From Burkholderiales bacterium (GTDB lineage: Bacteria; Pseudomonadota; Gammaproteobacteria; Burkholderiales; Burkholderiaceae_C): 10,097 bases of DNA. The notes under the pieces were generated by a model that saw only the letters and a list, made by a program, of their open reading frames with translations, searched no databases and was not told where the DNA came from. Below are positions 1 through 6,203 of this stretch, piece by piece; the first letter of the stretch is position 1, and each line of letters starts with the position of its first letter. The DNA is taken from positions 1-10,097 of the forward strand of contig SBFU01000130.1 of assembly GCA_006227785.1 (NCBI GenBank). The letters are read 5' to 3'. The translations under genes were made by a program, and so were the position numbers.

Positions 1-334
1 CAGCTGGCCCGGCAACGTGCGCCAGCTCTACAACGTGGTGGAGCAGACCTGCGCGCTGTCCACGACCCCACTGGTGTCCCTGGCCATGGTGCAGCGCGCG
101 CTTCGCACGCCATCCGTCGAGGTGCTGAGTTTTGCCGAAGCGCGCCAGCGCTTTGAACGCGACTATCTGGTGGGTCTTCTCAAAATGACCGATGGCAATG
201 CGGCCGACGCCGCCCGTCTGGCCCAGCGCAACCGGACCGAGTTCTACCGTTTGCTGCAGAAACACGACCTCACGCCAGGCCTGTTCAAGAGCGATCCTGC
301 TGGCGCCGCCTCCGACCCTGTCGCTGATGAGTGA
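1..334 (+). CDS. glrR: Sigma-54-dependent response regulator, GlrR/QseF-like (C-terminal part only)
   Basis: Only the last ~111 codons lie in the window; the reading frame is open from base 2 and ends at TGA 332-334. The visible part begins with SWPGNVRQLYNVVEQ, the conserved end of the AAA+ domain of sigma-54 activators (W-P-G-N-x-R-x-L). It ends with a Fis-type helix-turn-helix, FERDYLVGLLKMTDGNAADAARLAQRNRTEFYRLLQKH, quoted here as overlapping short motifs: FERDYLVGLL, GNAADAARLA and RNRTEFYRLLQKH. The RNRTEFY(R/K)LL form is characteristic, from memory, of the GlrR (YfhA/QseF) family rather than NtrC or PilR. The receiver domain and GAFTGA loop are outside the window. Family role: phosphorylated by a GlrK-type kinase, it binds upstream sites and activates RNA polymerase carrying sigma-54. 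Its gene sits directly upstream of a sigma-54 promoter serving opgGH, which makes that operon a candidate target. NtrC-family membership is near certain; the GlrR subtype is likely. Confidence 0.85.
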   Translation, partial: SWPGNVRQLYNVVEQTCALSTTPLVSLAMVQRALRTPSVEVLSFAEARQRFERDYLVGLLKMTDGNAADAARLAQRNRTEFYRLLQKHDLTPGLFKSDPAGAASDPVADE

Positions 335-341
335 CGCGCGC

Positions 342-366
342 AGCCCCTTGAATCACAAGGCTTTCT
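342..366 (+). terminator. Weak possible terminator after the glrR-like gene
   Basis: A short hairpin lies just after the stop codon: CCTTG (346-350), loop AATCA, CAAGG (356-360), followed by CTTTCT. The stem has only 5 pairs, extendable by two more across a two-base bulge, and the T-rich tail is poor. It may terminate weakly or may be chance. Confidence 0.25.
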
Positions 367-385
367 GCTGATCAGACACAGCCTC

Positions 386-403
386 CGTCGCCAATCGGCG
401 ACA
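386..403. promoter_or_regulatory. Palindrome, candidate enhancer (activator-binding) site for opgGH
   Basis: GTCGCC-AATC-GGCGAC is a perfect inverted repeat (387-402). Read with one flanking base on each side it is CGTC-N10-GACA, seven of eight matches to the TGTC-N10-GACA site described for GlrR in enterobacteria. Its centre (394.5) is about 104 bases upstream of the -24 GG of the sigma-54 promoter, a usual distance for an upstream activating sequence. Binding is inferred, not shown. Confidence 0.45.
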
Positions 404-441
404 AATCGGGCGGTTTGGCGGCCTGTTTTCTGGGTGATGTT

Positions 442-452
442 CGCCACAGGCG
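442..452. promoter_or_regulatory. Second CGCC/GGCG palindrome, possible second activator site
   Basis: CGCC-ACA-GGCG is a shorter inverted repeat centred at 447, sharing the inner CGCC...GGCG core of the palindrome centred at 394.5. The centres are 52.5 bases apart, close to five helical turns. It lacks the GTC/GAC outer arms and has a 3-base instead of 4-base spacer. In DNA this GC-rich a CGCC/GGCG pair can arise by chance, so the assignment is weak. Confidence 0.25.
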
Positions 453-497
453 TCAACGGGCCTCATAAGCCTTTGATTTGAAATAGGAAATTGGACC

Positions 498-513
498 TGG
501 CACAGGGTTTGCC
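498..513 (+). promoter_or_regulatory. Sigma-54 (RpoN) -24/-12 promoter of opgGH
   Basis: TGGCAC (498-503), a five-base spacer AGGGT, then TTGCC (509-513) match the sigma-54 consensus TGGCAC-N5-TTGC(A/T) at every position except the last, weak one. The invariant GG (499-500) and GC (511-512) are separated by exactly 10 bases as required. Transcription would start about 12 bases beyond the -12 C, near base 524. The gene immediately upstream encodes a sigma-54 activator. The start site falls on or beside the opgG ATG at 524, which is unusual. Confidence 0.75.
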
Positions 514-523
514 CTAGTCGGGC

Positions 524-2083
524 ATGTTGTCCTTTTTTCCCCTGCTCCAGACAGGCCCCGGCGCGCGGTGGACCCTGGCCGTGCTGACGTGCCTGACCTG
601 CTTCAGTCCGCTGACCCAGGCCATGGACTGGGCCAGCCTCAGGGAACTGGCCCGCACCCGGGCGAGCGAGCCGTATGTGCCAACGCCGGACCAGTTGCCG
701 GACGACCTGGCCGCCCTGGACTACGACGGTGTCCGGGACATCCGTTTCCGTCCCGACCGCGCGCTCTGGCGTGACCGCCAGCTGCCCTACGAAGCGCAGT
801 TCTTCCACCTGGGTCTGTACCAGCGGAAGCCGGTGCGCATCCACGAGGTGGGGCCCCAGGGCGTGCGCAAACGACCCCATCAGGCGGCCGACTACGACTA
901 TGGCCGCAACCGGCTGAACACCGCCGCCTGGGGCGAACTCGGTCACGCCGGGTTTCGTCTGCACTACCCGCTGAACAACCCGGCCTACAAGGACGAGCTG
1001 GTGGTGTTCCTGGGAGCCAGCTATTTCCGGGCGCTGGGCGCCGGCCAGCAATACGGCCTGTCGGCCCGGGGCCTGGCCATCGACACCGTGGGCGGACAGG
1101 GAGAGGAATTCCCCCGTTTCACCGATTTCTGGCTGCTGCAGCCCGACGCGCAGGGCACCAGTGTGACGGTGCTGGCCCTGCTCGACTCGCCGCGCGCCAC
1201 CGGTGCCTACCGCTTCGAAATCCGGCCCGGCACCTCCACCGTGATGGGTGTCAGCGCCAGTGTCTACCTGCGCACGGGGCAGCAGCCCATCGCCCGACTG
1301 GCCCTGGCGCCGCTGACCAGCATGTTCCTGCACGGTGAGAACCAGCCCAGCGCCACCGACTTCCGCCCGGAAGTTCACGACTCCGACGGTCTGCTCATGC
1401 ACAGCGGCAGCGGCGAATGGCTCTGGCGTCCATTGCAGAACCCGCGGCAGGTCTCGGTCAGCAGCTTTCGGATGACCAACCCCCGAGGCTTCGGCCTGAT
1501 GCAGCGCGACCGCCGCCACACCAGCTACGAAGACCCGGAAGCCAACTACGAGAAGCGGCCGAGCGCCTGGGTGGTGCCCGCAGGTGACTGGGGCGCCGGC
1601 CATGTCGAACTGGTCCAGCTGCCGACACCCGACGAAACCCACGACAACATCGTCGCCTACTGGGTGCCGGCCACGCTGCCGCCACCCGGCCAGCCACTGG
1701 ACGTCAGCTACGAGCTGCACTGGCAGGGCGACCAGCAGCAAAGACCCCCCGGCGCCTGGGCGGCCCAGACCCGGCAAGGGCATGGCTACACCCGCCTGAC
1801 GCCGGCCGAACAACGGCTCCAGCCCCACTTTGTCGTCGACTTCGAGGGTCCATCCCTGAAGGCCCTCCCAGCGGATGCCACCGTGCGCCCGGTGGTCACG
1901 GCCGACGCCAACGGCCAGGTTGTGGAAGCTCTGGTCTACCCCTACCCGGCCGCCGGCACCTGGCGCCTGAGCCTTCGCGTGCAGCGCCTGGATCCGTCCC
2001 GGCCGGTCGAGCTGCGCGCCTTTCTTCAAACGGACCAACACACCCTGAGCGAAACATGGACGCACGTCATACTGCCCGACTGA
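524..2083 (+). CDS. opgG: Periplasmic glucans biosynthesis protein OpgG (MdoG)
   Basis: 519 residues, close to the ~511 of E. coli OpgG. OpgG acts in the periplasm on the beta-1,2-linked glucan backbone made by OpgH; OpgG/OpgD proteins have been linked to beta-1,2-glucanase activity (family GH186). Recognisable stretches are MDWASLRELA just after the signal peptide, LPYEAQFFHLG, RLHYPLNNP, VVFLGASYFRALG, YGLSARGLAIDT, GEEFPRFTDFWLLQP, FLHGENQ, DFRPEVHDSDGL and NPRGFGLMQRDR. Residues 1-33 form a signal peptide: an unusually long n-region with Arg15, a hydrophobic core TLAVLTCLTC, and likely cleavage after LTQA. An in-frame TAG at 515-517 excludes an upstream start, and starts beyond Arg15 would break the signal peptide, so ATG 524 (or TTG 527) is best although no Shine-Dalgarno sequence precedes it. 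It overlaps opgH by 28 bases, indicating one operon. Confidence 0.93.
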   Translation: MLSFFPLLQTGPGARWTLAVLTCLTCFSPLTQAMDWASLRELARTRASEPYVPTPDQLPDDLAALDYDGVRDIRFRPDRALWRDRQLPYEAQFFHLGLYQRKPVRIHEVGPQGVRKRPHQAADYDYGRNRLNTAAWGELGHAGFRLHYPLNNPAYKDELVVFLGASYFRALGAGQQYGLSARGLAIDTVGGQGEEFPRFTDFWLLQPDAQGTSVTVLALLDSPRATGAYRFEIRPGTSTVMGVSASVYLRTGQQPIARLALAPLTSMFLHGENQPSATDFRPEVHDSDGLLMHSGSGEWLWRPLQNPRQVSVSSFRMTNPRGFGLMQRDRRHTSYEDPEANYEKRPSAWVVPAGDWGAGHVELVQLPTPDETHDNIVAYWVPATLPPPGQPLDVSYELHWQGDQQQRPPGAWAAQTRQGHGYTRLTPAEQRLQPHFVVDFEGPSLKALPADATVRPVVTADANGQVVEALVYPYPAAGTWRLSLRVQRLDPSRPVELRAFLQTDQHTLSETWTHVILPD

Positions 2084-4050
2084 ACGCGCCCGACCGTGGG
2101 CTGCTGCGCGCAGAGCGCCACCCCAATTCGGTCACCGCCCCGCCGGTGTTGCGCGGGTCCATGGCGCCACGCCCCTGGGTCGGGTTCTGGAGAGGCCTGG
2201 GATCAGCCACGCTGTCACGGGTGACCCGGCTGATGCCGCCGCGCGAACCGAAGGCACCCCGCCCCGCGCCAGCACCCTGGGAGATGGCTGCCCGCCGACG
2301 TCGTCAGGCCTTCCTGGCGCTGACGGTCTGCACCACCGTGCTGGCCGCATGGCTGTTTGCCCAGGTCCAGCCCGAGGCCGGTCCGGCCTGGATTCAGGCG
2401 GTTCACGCCACCCTCTTCGTGGTGCTGACCACCTGGGTGACCACCGGCTTCGTGACCGCCCTCATGGGGGCCTGGGTGCTGCTGCGCGGCGACCCCCACA
2501 GTGTCTCGGCCGCCACGGTCCGGGGACGGGAACTGTCGGCCGAGTCCCGCACCGCCGTCATCATGCCGATCTGCAACGAAGACGTCGCCACCGTTTTCGC
2601 CGGGCTGCGGGCCACCTGTGAGTCCTTGGCCGGCACCGGCCGGGGTCAGCAGTTCGACGTCTATGTGCTGTCTGACAGCAACGACCTCGCCACCATCGCC
2701 GCCGAACGACAGGCCTGGGAGACCCTGCGCTCGGCACTGGCCACGCCCGGCGGTGACGCATCGGTCCAGGTGTACTACCGCCTGCGCCGCCGCCGCACCC
2801 ACCGCAAGGCCGGCAACGTGGCCGACTTCTGCCGCCGCTGGGGCCGCCAGTACGACTACATGGTGGTGCTCGACGCCGACAGCGTCATGAGCGGTGCCTC
2901 GCTGGTCACCCTGGCCAAGCTCATGGAAGCCCACCCCCAGGCCGGCATCATCCAGACCGCCACCCAGTCCATCGGTCACCAGACACTGCACGCGCGGGCC
3001 CAGCAATTCGCCGCCCGCGTGACCGGCCGCCTGTTCACGCTGGGCATGCAGTACTGGCAGCTGGGCGAATCCCACTACTGGGGTCACAACGCCATCATCC
3101 GTGTTGATGCCTTCATGCGCCACTGCGCCCTGGCCCCGATCAAGGGACGAGGCGGGCTCTGTGGCGGCATCATGTCGCACGACTTTGTCGAAGCCGCCCT
3201 GATGCGCCGGGCAGGCTACCACGTGTGGCTGGTGGCCGATGTGGGCGGCAGCTTCGAGCAGCAGCCGCCCGACCTGCTGTCCGAACTGCAGCGCGACCGT
3301 CGCTGGTGCCAGGGCAATCTGCAGAACGCCCGTCTGATCGCCGAGCCGGGTTTGCACCGCATGCACCGCGCCATGCTGGCCGTGGGCACCATGTCCTACC
3401 TGTCTGCGCCCCTGTGGCTTGCGTTCATGGGGCTGGGCCTGGCCATGCTGCTGACCAGCGGATCGGGCGCGCAGGACGCGCGACCGCTGGCGGGTGCCAG
3501 CCTGGGCCTCTGGGCGGTGACCCTGACCCTGCTGTTCCTGCCGCGCGTGCTCGGTGTGGCGGCCGTTCTTCTCAAGGGACAACAGCGTGGCTTCGGCGGC
3601 ACCTGGCGCCTGCTGGGCAGTGCCCTGCTGGAGACGCTGCTGGCCATTCTGCAGGCCCCCGTGCGCATGGTCGCCCACTCCATCTTCGTGTGGGCCGCAC
3701 TGACCGGCATGAAGCTGGACTGGAAGTCACCCCCCAGGGAGGCCACTGGCGTGTCCTGGCGCACCGCGGCGACCCGGCTCGGGTTGATGCAGATGGCGGC
3801 CCTGCTGTTGCTGGCCGCACTGGCCCTGACCCAGCCTGGCCTGCTGCCCTGGGTGCTGCCGGTCGTGCTGCCACTGGCGCTGGCCTCTGTCACCACGGTG
3901 CTCACCGGTGATGTGCGGCTGGGTCAGTGGGCCCGTACCGGCGGTGCGCTGCTGGTGCCCGAGGAAGCCTGGTCGCCTGCCGTGCTGCGCAAGGCCTGGC
4001 GCCACGCCTCACGCATGGGCGTCAAGGGCCTGACAGCCAGCGCAGGCTGA
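2056..4050 (+). CDS. opgH: Glucans biosynthesis glucosyltransferase OpgH (MdoH)
   Basis: Inner-membrane family 2 glycosyltransferase that polymerises UDP-glucose into beta-1,2-glucan and is thought to export it to the periplasm. Motifs in order: AVIMPICNED (~167-176), VYVLSDSND (~202-210), VVLDADS with the DxD at 273-275, GESHYWGHNAIIR (337-349), SHDFVEAALMRRAGY (from 374; Asp376 in the catalytic-base position) and RDRRWCQGN (413-421), the RxxRW form of the QxxRW signature. Hydrophobic segments lie near 88-105, 115-143, 440-467, 478-506, 520-550 and 570-615. At 664 residues it is far shorter than E. coli OpgH (about 847), lacking roughly 80 residues at each end. ATG 2056 is preferred over ATG 2161 because the remembered family motif R-S-S-M-x-P-x-PW (here RGSMAPRPW) begins before that internal Met. 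The start lies inside opgG, pointing to translational coupling. Confidence 0.94.
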   Translation: MDARHTARLNAPDRGLLRAERHPNSVTAPPVLRGSMAPRPWVGFWRGLGSATLSRVTRLMPPREPKAPRPAPAPWEMAARRRRQAFLALTVCTTVLAAWLFAQVQPEAGPAWIQAVHATLFVVLTTWVTTGFVTALMGAWVLLRGDPHSVSAATVRGRELSAESRTAVIMPICNEDVATVFAGLRATCESLAGTGRGQQFDVYVLSDSNDLATIAAERQAWETLRSALATPGGDASVQVYYRLRRRRTHRKAGNVADFCRRWGRQYDYMVVLDADSVMSGASLVTLAKLMEAHPQAGIIQTATQSIGHQTLHARAQQFAARVTGRLFTLGMQYWQLGESHYWGHNAIIRVDAFMRHCALAPIKGRGGLCGGIMSHDFVEAALMRRAGYHVWLVADVGGSFEQQPPDLLSELQRDRRWCQGNLQNARLIAEPGLHRMHRAMLAVGTMSYLSAPLWLAFMGLGLAMLLTSGSGAQDARPLAGASLGLWAVTLTLLFLPRVLGVAAVLLKGQQRGFGGTWRLLGSALLETLLAILQAPVRMVAHSIFVWAALTGMKLDWKSPPREATGVSWRTAATRLGLMQMAALLLLAALALTQPGLLPWVLPVVLPLALASVTTVLTGDVRLGQWARTGGALLVPEEAWSPAVLRKAWRHASRMGVKGLTASAG

Positions 4051-4063
4051 GATTGGCTCAGTC
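4045..4063. other. Hairpin spanning both convergent stop codons
   Basis: CTGAG (4047-4051), loop ATTGG, CTCAG (4057-4061), extendable by one G-T and one G-C pair. It contains the opgH stop (4048-4050) and the stop of the minus-strand membrane-protein gene (4058-4060). Neither strand has a T-run after it, so intrinsic termination would be weak; it may slow convergent transcription or be chance. Confidence 0.3.
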
Positions 4064-4678
4064 CTTGCGCAGGTAGCGCGCATCCGACCAGGTGGCCAGC
4101 CAGCGCGGCACGAAAGCGACAAAGATGGCGGCGAACATGCCCGTGAGAAAGGCATCGCCCCAGGCCATCAGCCACCGGGCGACCAGGGCCTGCTCCAGCG
4201 CCACGCCGCCGGCCAGCCGGTACAGCACTTCGCGCAGCACACCGGCCACGAACACCGCCACCGCCGTCCCCAGAAAGGCCCGACCCAGGGTGTAGATGAA
4301 CAGGTTGGCCGGCAGCCAGCGGCGCAAGGCGGCCCCTATGCCCAAGGCCAGGGTGGCCGGCGCCAGGCCCATCCACAGCAACTGCGAAGCGACTTCCGCC
4401 GGGGTCTGGGACCCGGCCCACCAGACCACCCCGGCCACCCCCACCATCACCGGCACCGCCAGCGGCCAGCCCAGCATCAGGACGAGCAGACAGGCCCCGG
4501 ACAGCTGGACCTGCAGCCCCTGGGGCATTTTCTGCGGCATCAGCCACAGCCAGGGCAGCAGCGCAAGGGCGGCGAGGGCGGGTGTCAGAAGAGGTCCGGC
4601 CAGCATGCGCCAGGGTCGCAGCCAGAGCGACACCAGCAGCGCCAGCACGCAGAGGGTGATTTCCAGGCCGGTCAACAT
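4058..4678 (-). CDS. Polytopic membrane protein, CbiM/ECF-permease-like (COG3235 type)
   Basis: 206 residues, almost entirely hydrophobic, with about six membrane segments (near 5-20, 27-47, 58-88, 98-118, 126-150 and 166-192). The C-terminus AWGDAFLTGMFAAIFVAF followed by WSDARYLR resembles, from memory, proteobacterial proteins annotated as predicted membrane protein COG3235 or energy-coupling factor transporter permease, related to the cobalt/nickel component CbiM. No ECF ATPase or partner permease is adjacent, and the protein contains no histidine at all, whereas CbiM/NikM proteins bind metal through histidines; Gln58 in GLQVQLSGA occupies what looks like the usual His-x-x-G position. Metal transport is therefore doubtful and the substrate unknown. 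ATG 4678 is the only start before an in-frame stop at 4706-4708; no clear ribosome-binding site precedes it. It lies 46 bases downstream of ffh on the same strand and is convergent with opgH. Confidence 0.7.
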   Translation of the reverse strand: MLTGLEITLCVLALLVSLWLRPWRMLAGPLLTPALAALALLPWLWLMPQKMPQGLQVQLSGACLLVLMLGWPLAVPVMVGVAGVVWWAGSQTPAEVASQLLWMGLAPATLALGIGAALRRWLPANLFIYTLGRAFLGTAVAVFVAGVLREVLYRLAGGVALEQALVARWLMAWGDAFLTGMFAAIFVAFVPRWLATWSDARYLRKD

Positions 4679-4691
4679 GGGGCTGCAGTAT

Positions 4692-4728
4692 CGGCCTGCA
4701 GGCCGTCACCCGGCTTGACTTCGGTCAA
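4692..4728 (-). other. Two adjacent hairpins between ffh and the downstream membrane gene
   Basis: On the minus strand, TTGAC-CGAA-GTCAA (4728-4715) contains the ffh stop codon and is followed by the perfect 14-base palindrome CGGCCTGCAGGCCG (4705-4692), which folds as a 5-pair stem with a TGCA loop. No T-run follows either stem. They could attenuate or stabilise the ffh message rather than end it, since the next gene starts only 13 bases later. Confidence 0.35.
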
Positions 4729-6095
4729 CCCATACCGGGCAAGCGGGGCATCCCCTTCATGCCGCCCATGCGCTTCATCATCTTCATCAGGCCGCCACCC
4801 TTCATCTTCTTCATCATGCCCTGCATCTGCTCGAACTCCTTGAGCAGCCGGTTGACCTCCTGCACATGCACGCCGGCACCGGCGGCAATGCGGCGCTTGC
4901 GGGTGGCCTTGATGAGCTCGGGCCGGCTGCGCTCCTTGGGCGTCATGCTGCAGATGATGCCCTCCTTGCGCCGGATGTCCTTCTCGGCGCGGGAGAGGTC
5001 GGCCTCACTGGCCTTGGCCGCCAGGTTGCCCGGCAGCTTGTCCATGAGGTTGGACAGCCCGCCCATCTGCTTCATCTGGCGAATCTGGTCAAGGAAATCG
5101 TTGAGGTCGAATCCTTCCCCGCTCTTGACCTTGGCGGCCAGCTTCTGGGCCGCCTCCATGTCGACGCCGGCGGTGACCTGCTCGACCAGGGCGACGATGT
5201 CGCCCATGCCCAGAATGCGGCCGGCATGGCGTTCGGCGTCAAACACCTCCAGGCCATCGATTTTTTCAGATACGCCGGCGAACTTGATCGGTGCCCCGGT
5301 GACCTGCCGCACCGACAGCGCGGCGCCGCCGCGCGAGTCACCGTCGGTCTTGGTCAGAACGATGCCGGTCAGCGGCAAGGCTTCCTTGAAGGCCTTGGCC
5401 GTGTTGATGGCGTCCTGGCCTTGCATGGCATCCACCACGAACAGGGTTTCCACCGGATGGATGGCGGCGTGCAGCTCCTGGATCTCGCGCATCAGCACGT
5501 CGTCGATCGCCAGGCGACCGGCCGTGTCGACCAGCAGCACATCGAAGAAGTGTTTGCGAGCGTAATCGAGCGCCCCGCGGGCGATGTCCAGCGGCTTCTG
5601 GTCCGGCGTGCTGGGGAACCACTCGGCGCCAGCCTGCGCAGTCACCGTCTTGAGCTGTTCAATGGCCGCCGGGCGGTAAACGTCGCCCGAGACCGTCAGC
5701 ACCTTCTTCTTGCGCTTCTCGATCAGGTGTTTGGCCAGCTTGGCGGTGGTGGTGGTCTTGCCGGCGCCCTGCAGACCGGCCATCAGGATCACCGCTGGAG
5801 GCTGGGCGGCCAGGTTGATGTCGGCCACGCCTTCGCCCATCGTGGCGGCCAGCTCACGGTTGACGATACCCACCAGCGCCTGACCCGGGGTCAGCGAACC
5901 CACCACCTCCTGGCCCAGCGCCTTCTCCTTGACCCTGGCGATGAAGTCGCGCACCACCGGCAGGGCGACGTCGGCCTCCAGCAAGGCCATGCGCACCTCG
6001 CGCAGCATCTCGCTGACGTTGTCCTCGGTGATGCGTGCCTGACCGCGCATCGTCTTGACGATGCGCGACAGGCGTTCGGAGAGTGCTGATGCCAT
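4725..6095 (-). CDS. ffh: Signal recognition particle GTPase Ffh (SRP54)
   Basis: 456 residues, full length for bacterial Ffh. With 4.5S RNA it recognises signal sequences on translating ribosomes and delivers them to FtsY at the inner membrane. The N domain covers ~1-90. The GTPase domain has the P-loop GLQGAGKT (107-114), DVYRPAAIEQL (138-148), DTAGR (190-194), TKTDGD (248-253) and GVSEKIDGLEVFD (274-286). The methionine-rich M domain follows from ~325, with SMTPKERSRPELI (383-395), the RNA-binding RKRRIAAGAG (399-408) and a C-terminal Met/Gly/Lys tail. Cys382 stands where Asn is more usual before SMTPKER, a minor difference. A weak CAGG lies upstream of the ATG. The gene is divergent from the ypjD-like gene, an arrangement I recall as common in proteobacteria. 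Function is essential and assignment secure. Confidence 0.98.
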   Translation of the reverse strand: MASALSERLSRIVKTMRGQARITEDNVSEMLREVRMALLEADVALPVVRDFIARVKEKALGQEVVGSLTPGQALVGIVNRELAATMGEGVADINLAAQPPAVILMAGLQGAGKTTTTAKLAKHLIEKRKKKVLTVSGDVYRPAAIEQLKTVTAQAGAEWFPSTPDQKPLDIARGALDYARKHFFDVLLVDTAGRLAIDDVLMREIQELHAAIHPVETLFVVDAMQGQDAINTAKAFKEALPLTGIVLTKTDGDSRGGAALSVRQVTGAPIKFAGVSEKIDGLEVFDAERHAGRILGMGDIVALVEQVTAGVDMEAAQKLAAKVKSGEGFDLNDFLDQIRQMKQMGGLSNLMDKLPGNLAAKASEADLSRAEKDIRRKEGIICSMTPKERSRPELIKATRKRRIAAGAGVHVQEVNRLLKEFEQMQGMMKKMKGGGLMKMMKRMGGMKGMPRLPGMG

Positions 6096-6199
6096 GATGT
6101 GCCTGAACCAGGGGCCGGTCGCGGGCGGACCTTGCCTTAAACTGTGCGGATGATTTTAGCTGTGCCCGGCCTCTGCCACCGGCTTTCCGGCCGCACCCG
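6096..6199. promoter_or_regulatory. Divergent ffh / ypjD intergenic region
   Basis: These 104 bases must hold the promoters of both ffh (minus) and the ypjD-like gene (plus), unless transcription enters from further away. On the minus strand TAAAAT (6158-6153) is five of six to a -10 box, 57 bases before the ffh start, but no good -35 is found 16-18 bases upstream. On the plus strand TTGCCT (6132-6137) could be a -35, with only a poor -10 (TTTTAG, 6154-6159) beyond it. The assignment of individual elements is weak. Confidence 0.3.
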
Positions 6200-6203
6200 A
6201 TGA
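6150..6203 (+). CDS. Possible 17-codon leader ORF overlapping the ypjD start
   Basis: ATG 6150 opens a frame for MILAVPGLCHRLSGRTR that ends at TGA 6201-6203, sharing ATGA with the start codon of the ypjD-like gene (6200). The ypjD-like start has no visible Shine-Dalgarno sequence, so reinitiation from this small frame could supply its ribosomes. The small ORF also lacks a convincing ribosome-binding site, and short open frames are common by chance; treat it as a hypothesis. Confidence 0.2.
   Translation: MILAVPGLCHRLSGRTR

Noticed and set aside
581..596. Cysteines in the OpgG signal peptide as a lipobox
   Set aside because: The residues before each Cys (LT) do not fit the usual small residue at -1, and OpgG is a soluble periplasmic protein.
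353..2065. 570-codon open frame on the minus strand opposite opgG
   Set aside because: It is a GC-bias shadow: the plus strand encodes unmistakable OpgG, while this translation is Gly/Gln/Val/His-rich with no recognisable domain or membrane pattern.
2215..3678. 487-codon minus-strand open frame opposite opgH
   Set aside because: It has low-complexity Gly/Gln/His-rich composition and lies opposite all the conserved OpgH motifs, as expected for an antisense shadow in GC-rich DNA.
4050..4065. Strong bidirectional terminator between opgH and the convergent gene
   Set aside because: The hairpin is only 5-7 pairs and neither strand has a T-run, so I list it only as a hairpin.
4866..6089. 407-codon plus-strand open frame opposite ffh
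   Set aside because: It is antisense to the conserved Ffh GTPase and M domains, and its composition is typical of a shadow frame.
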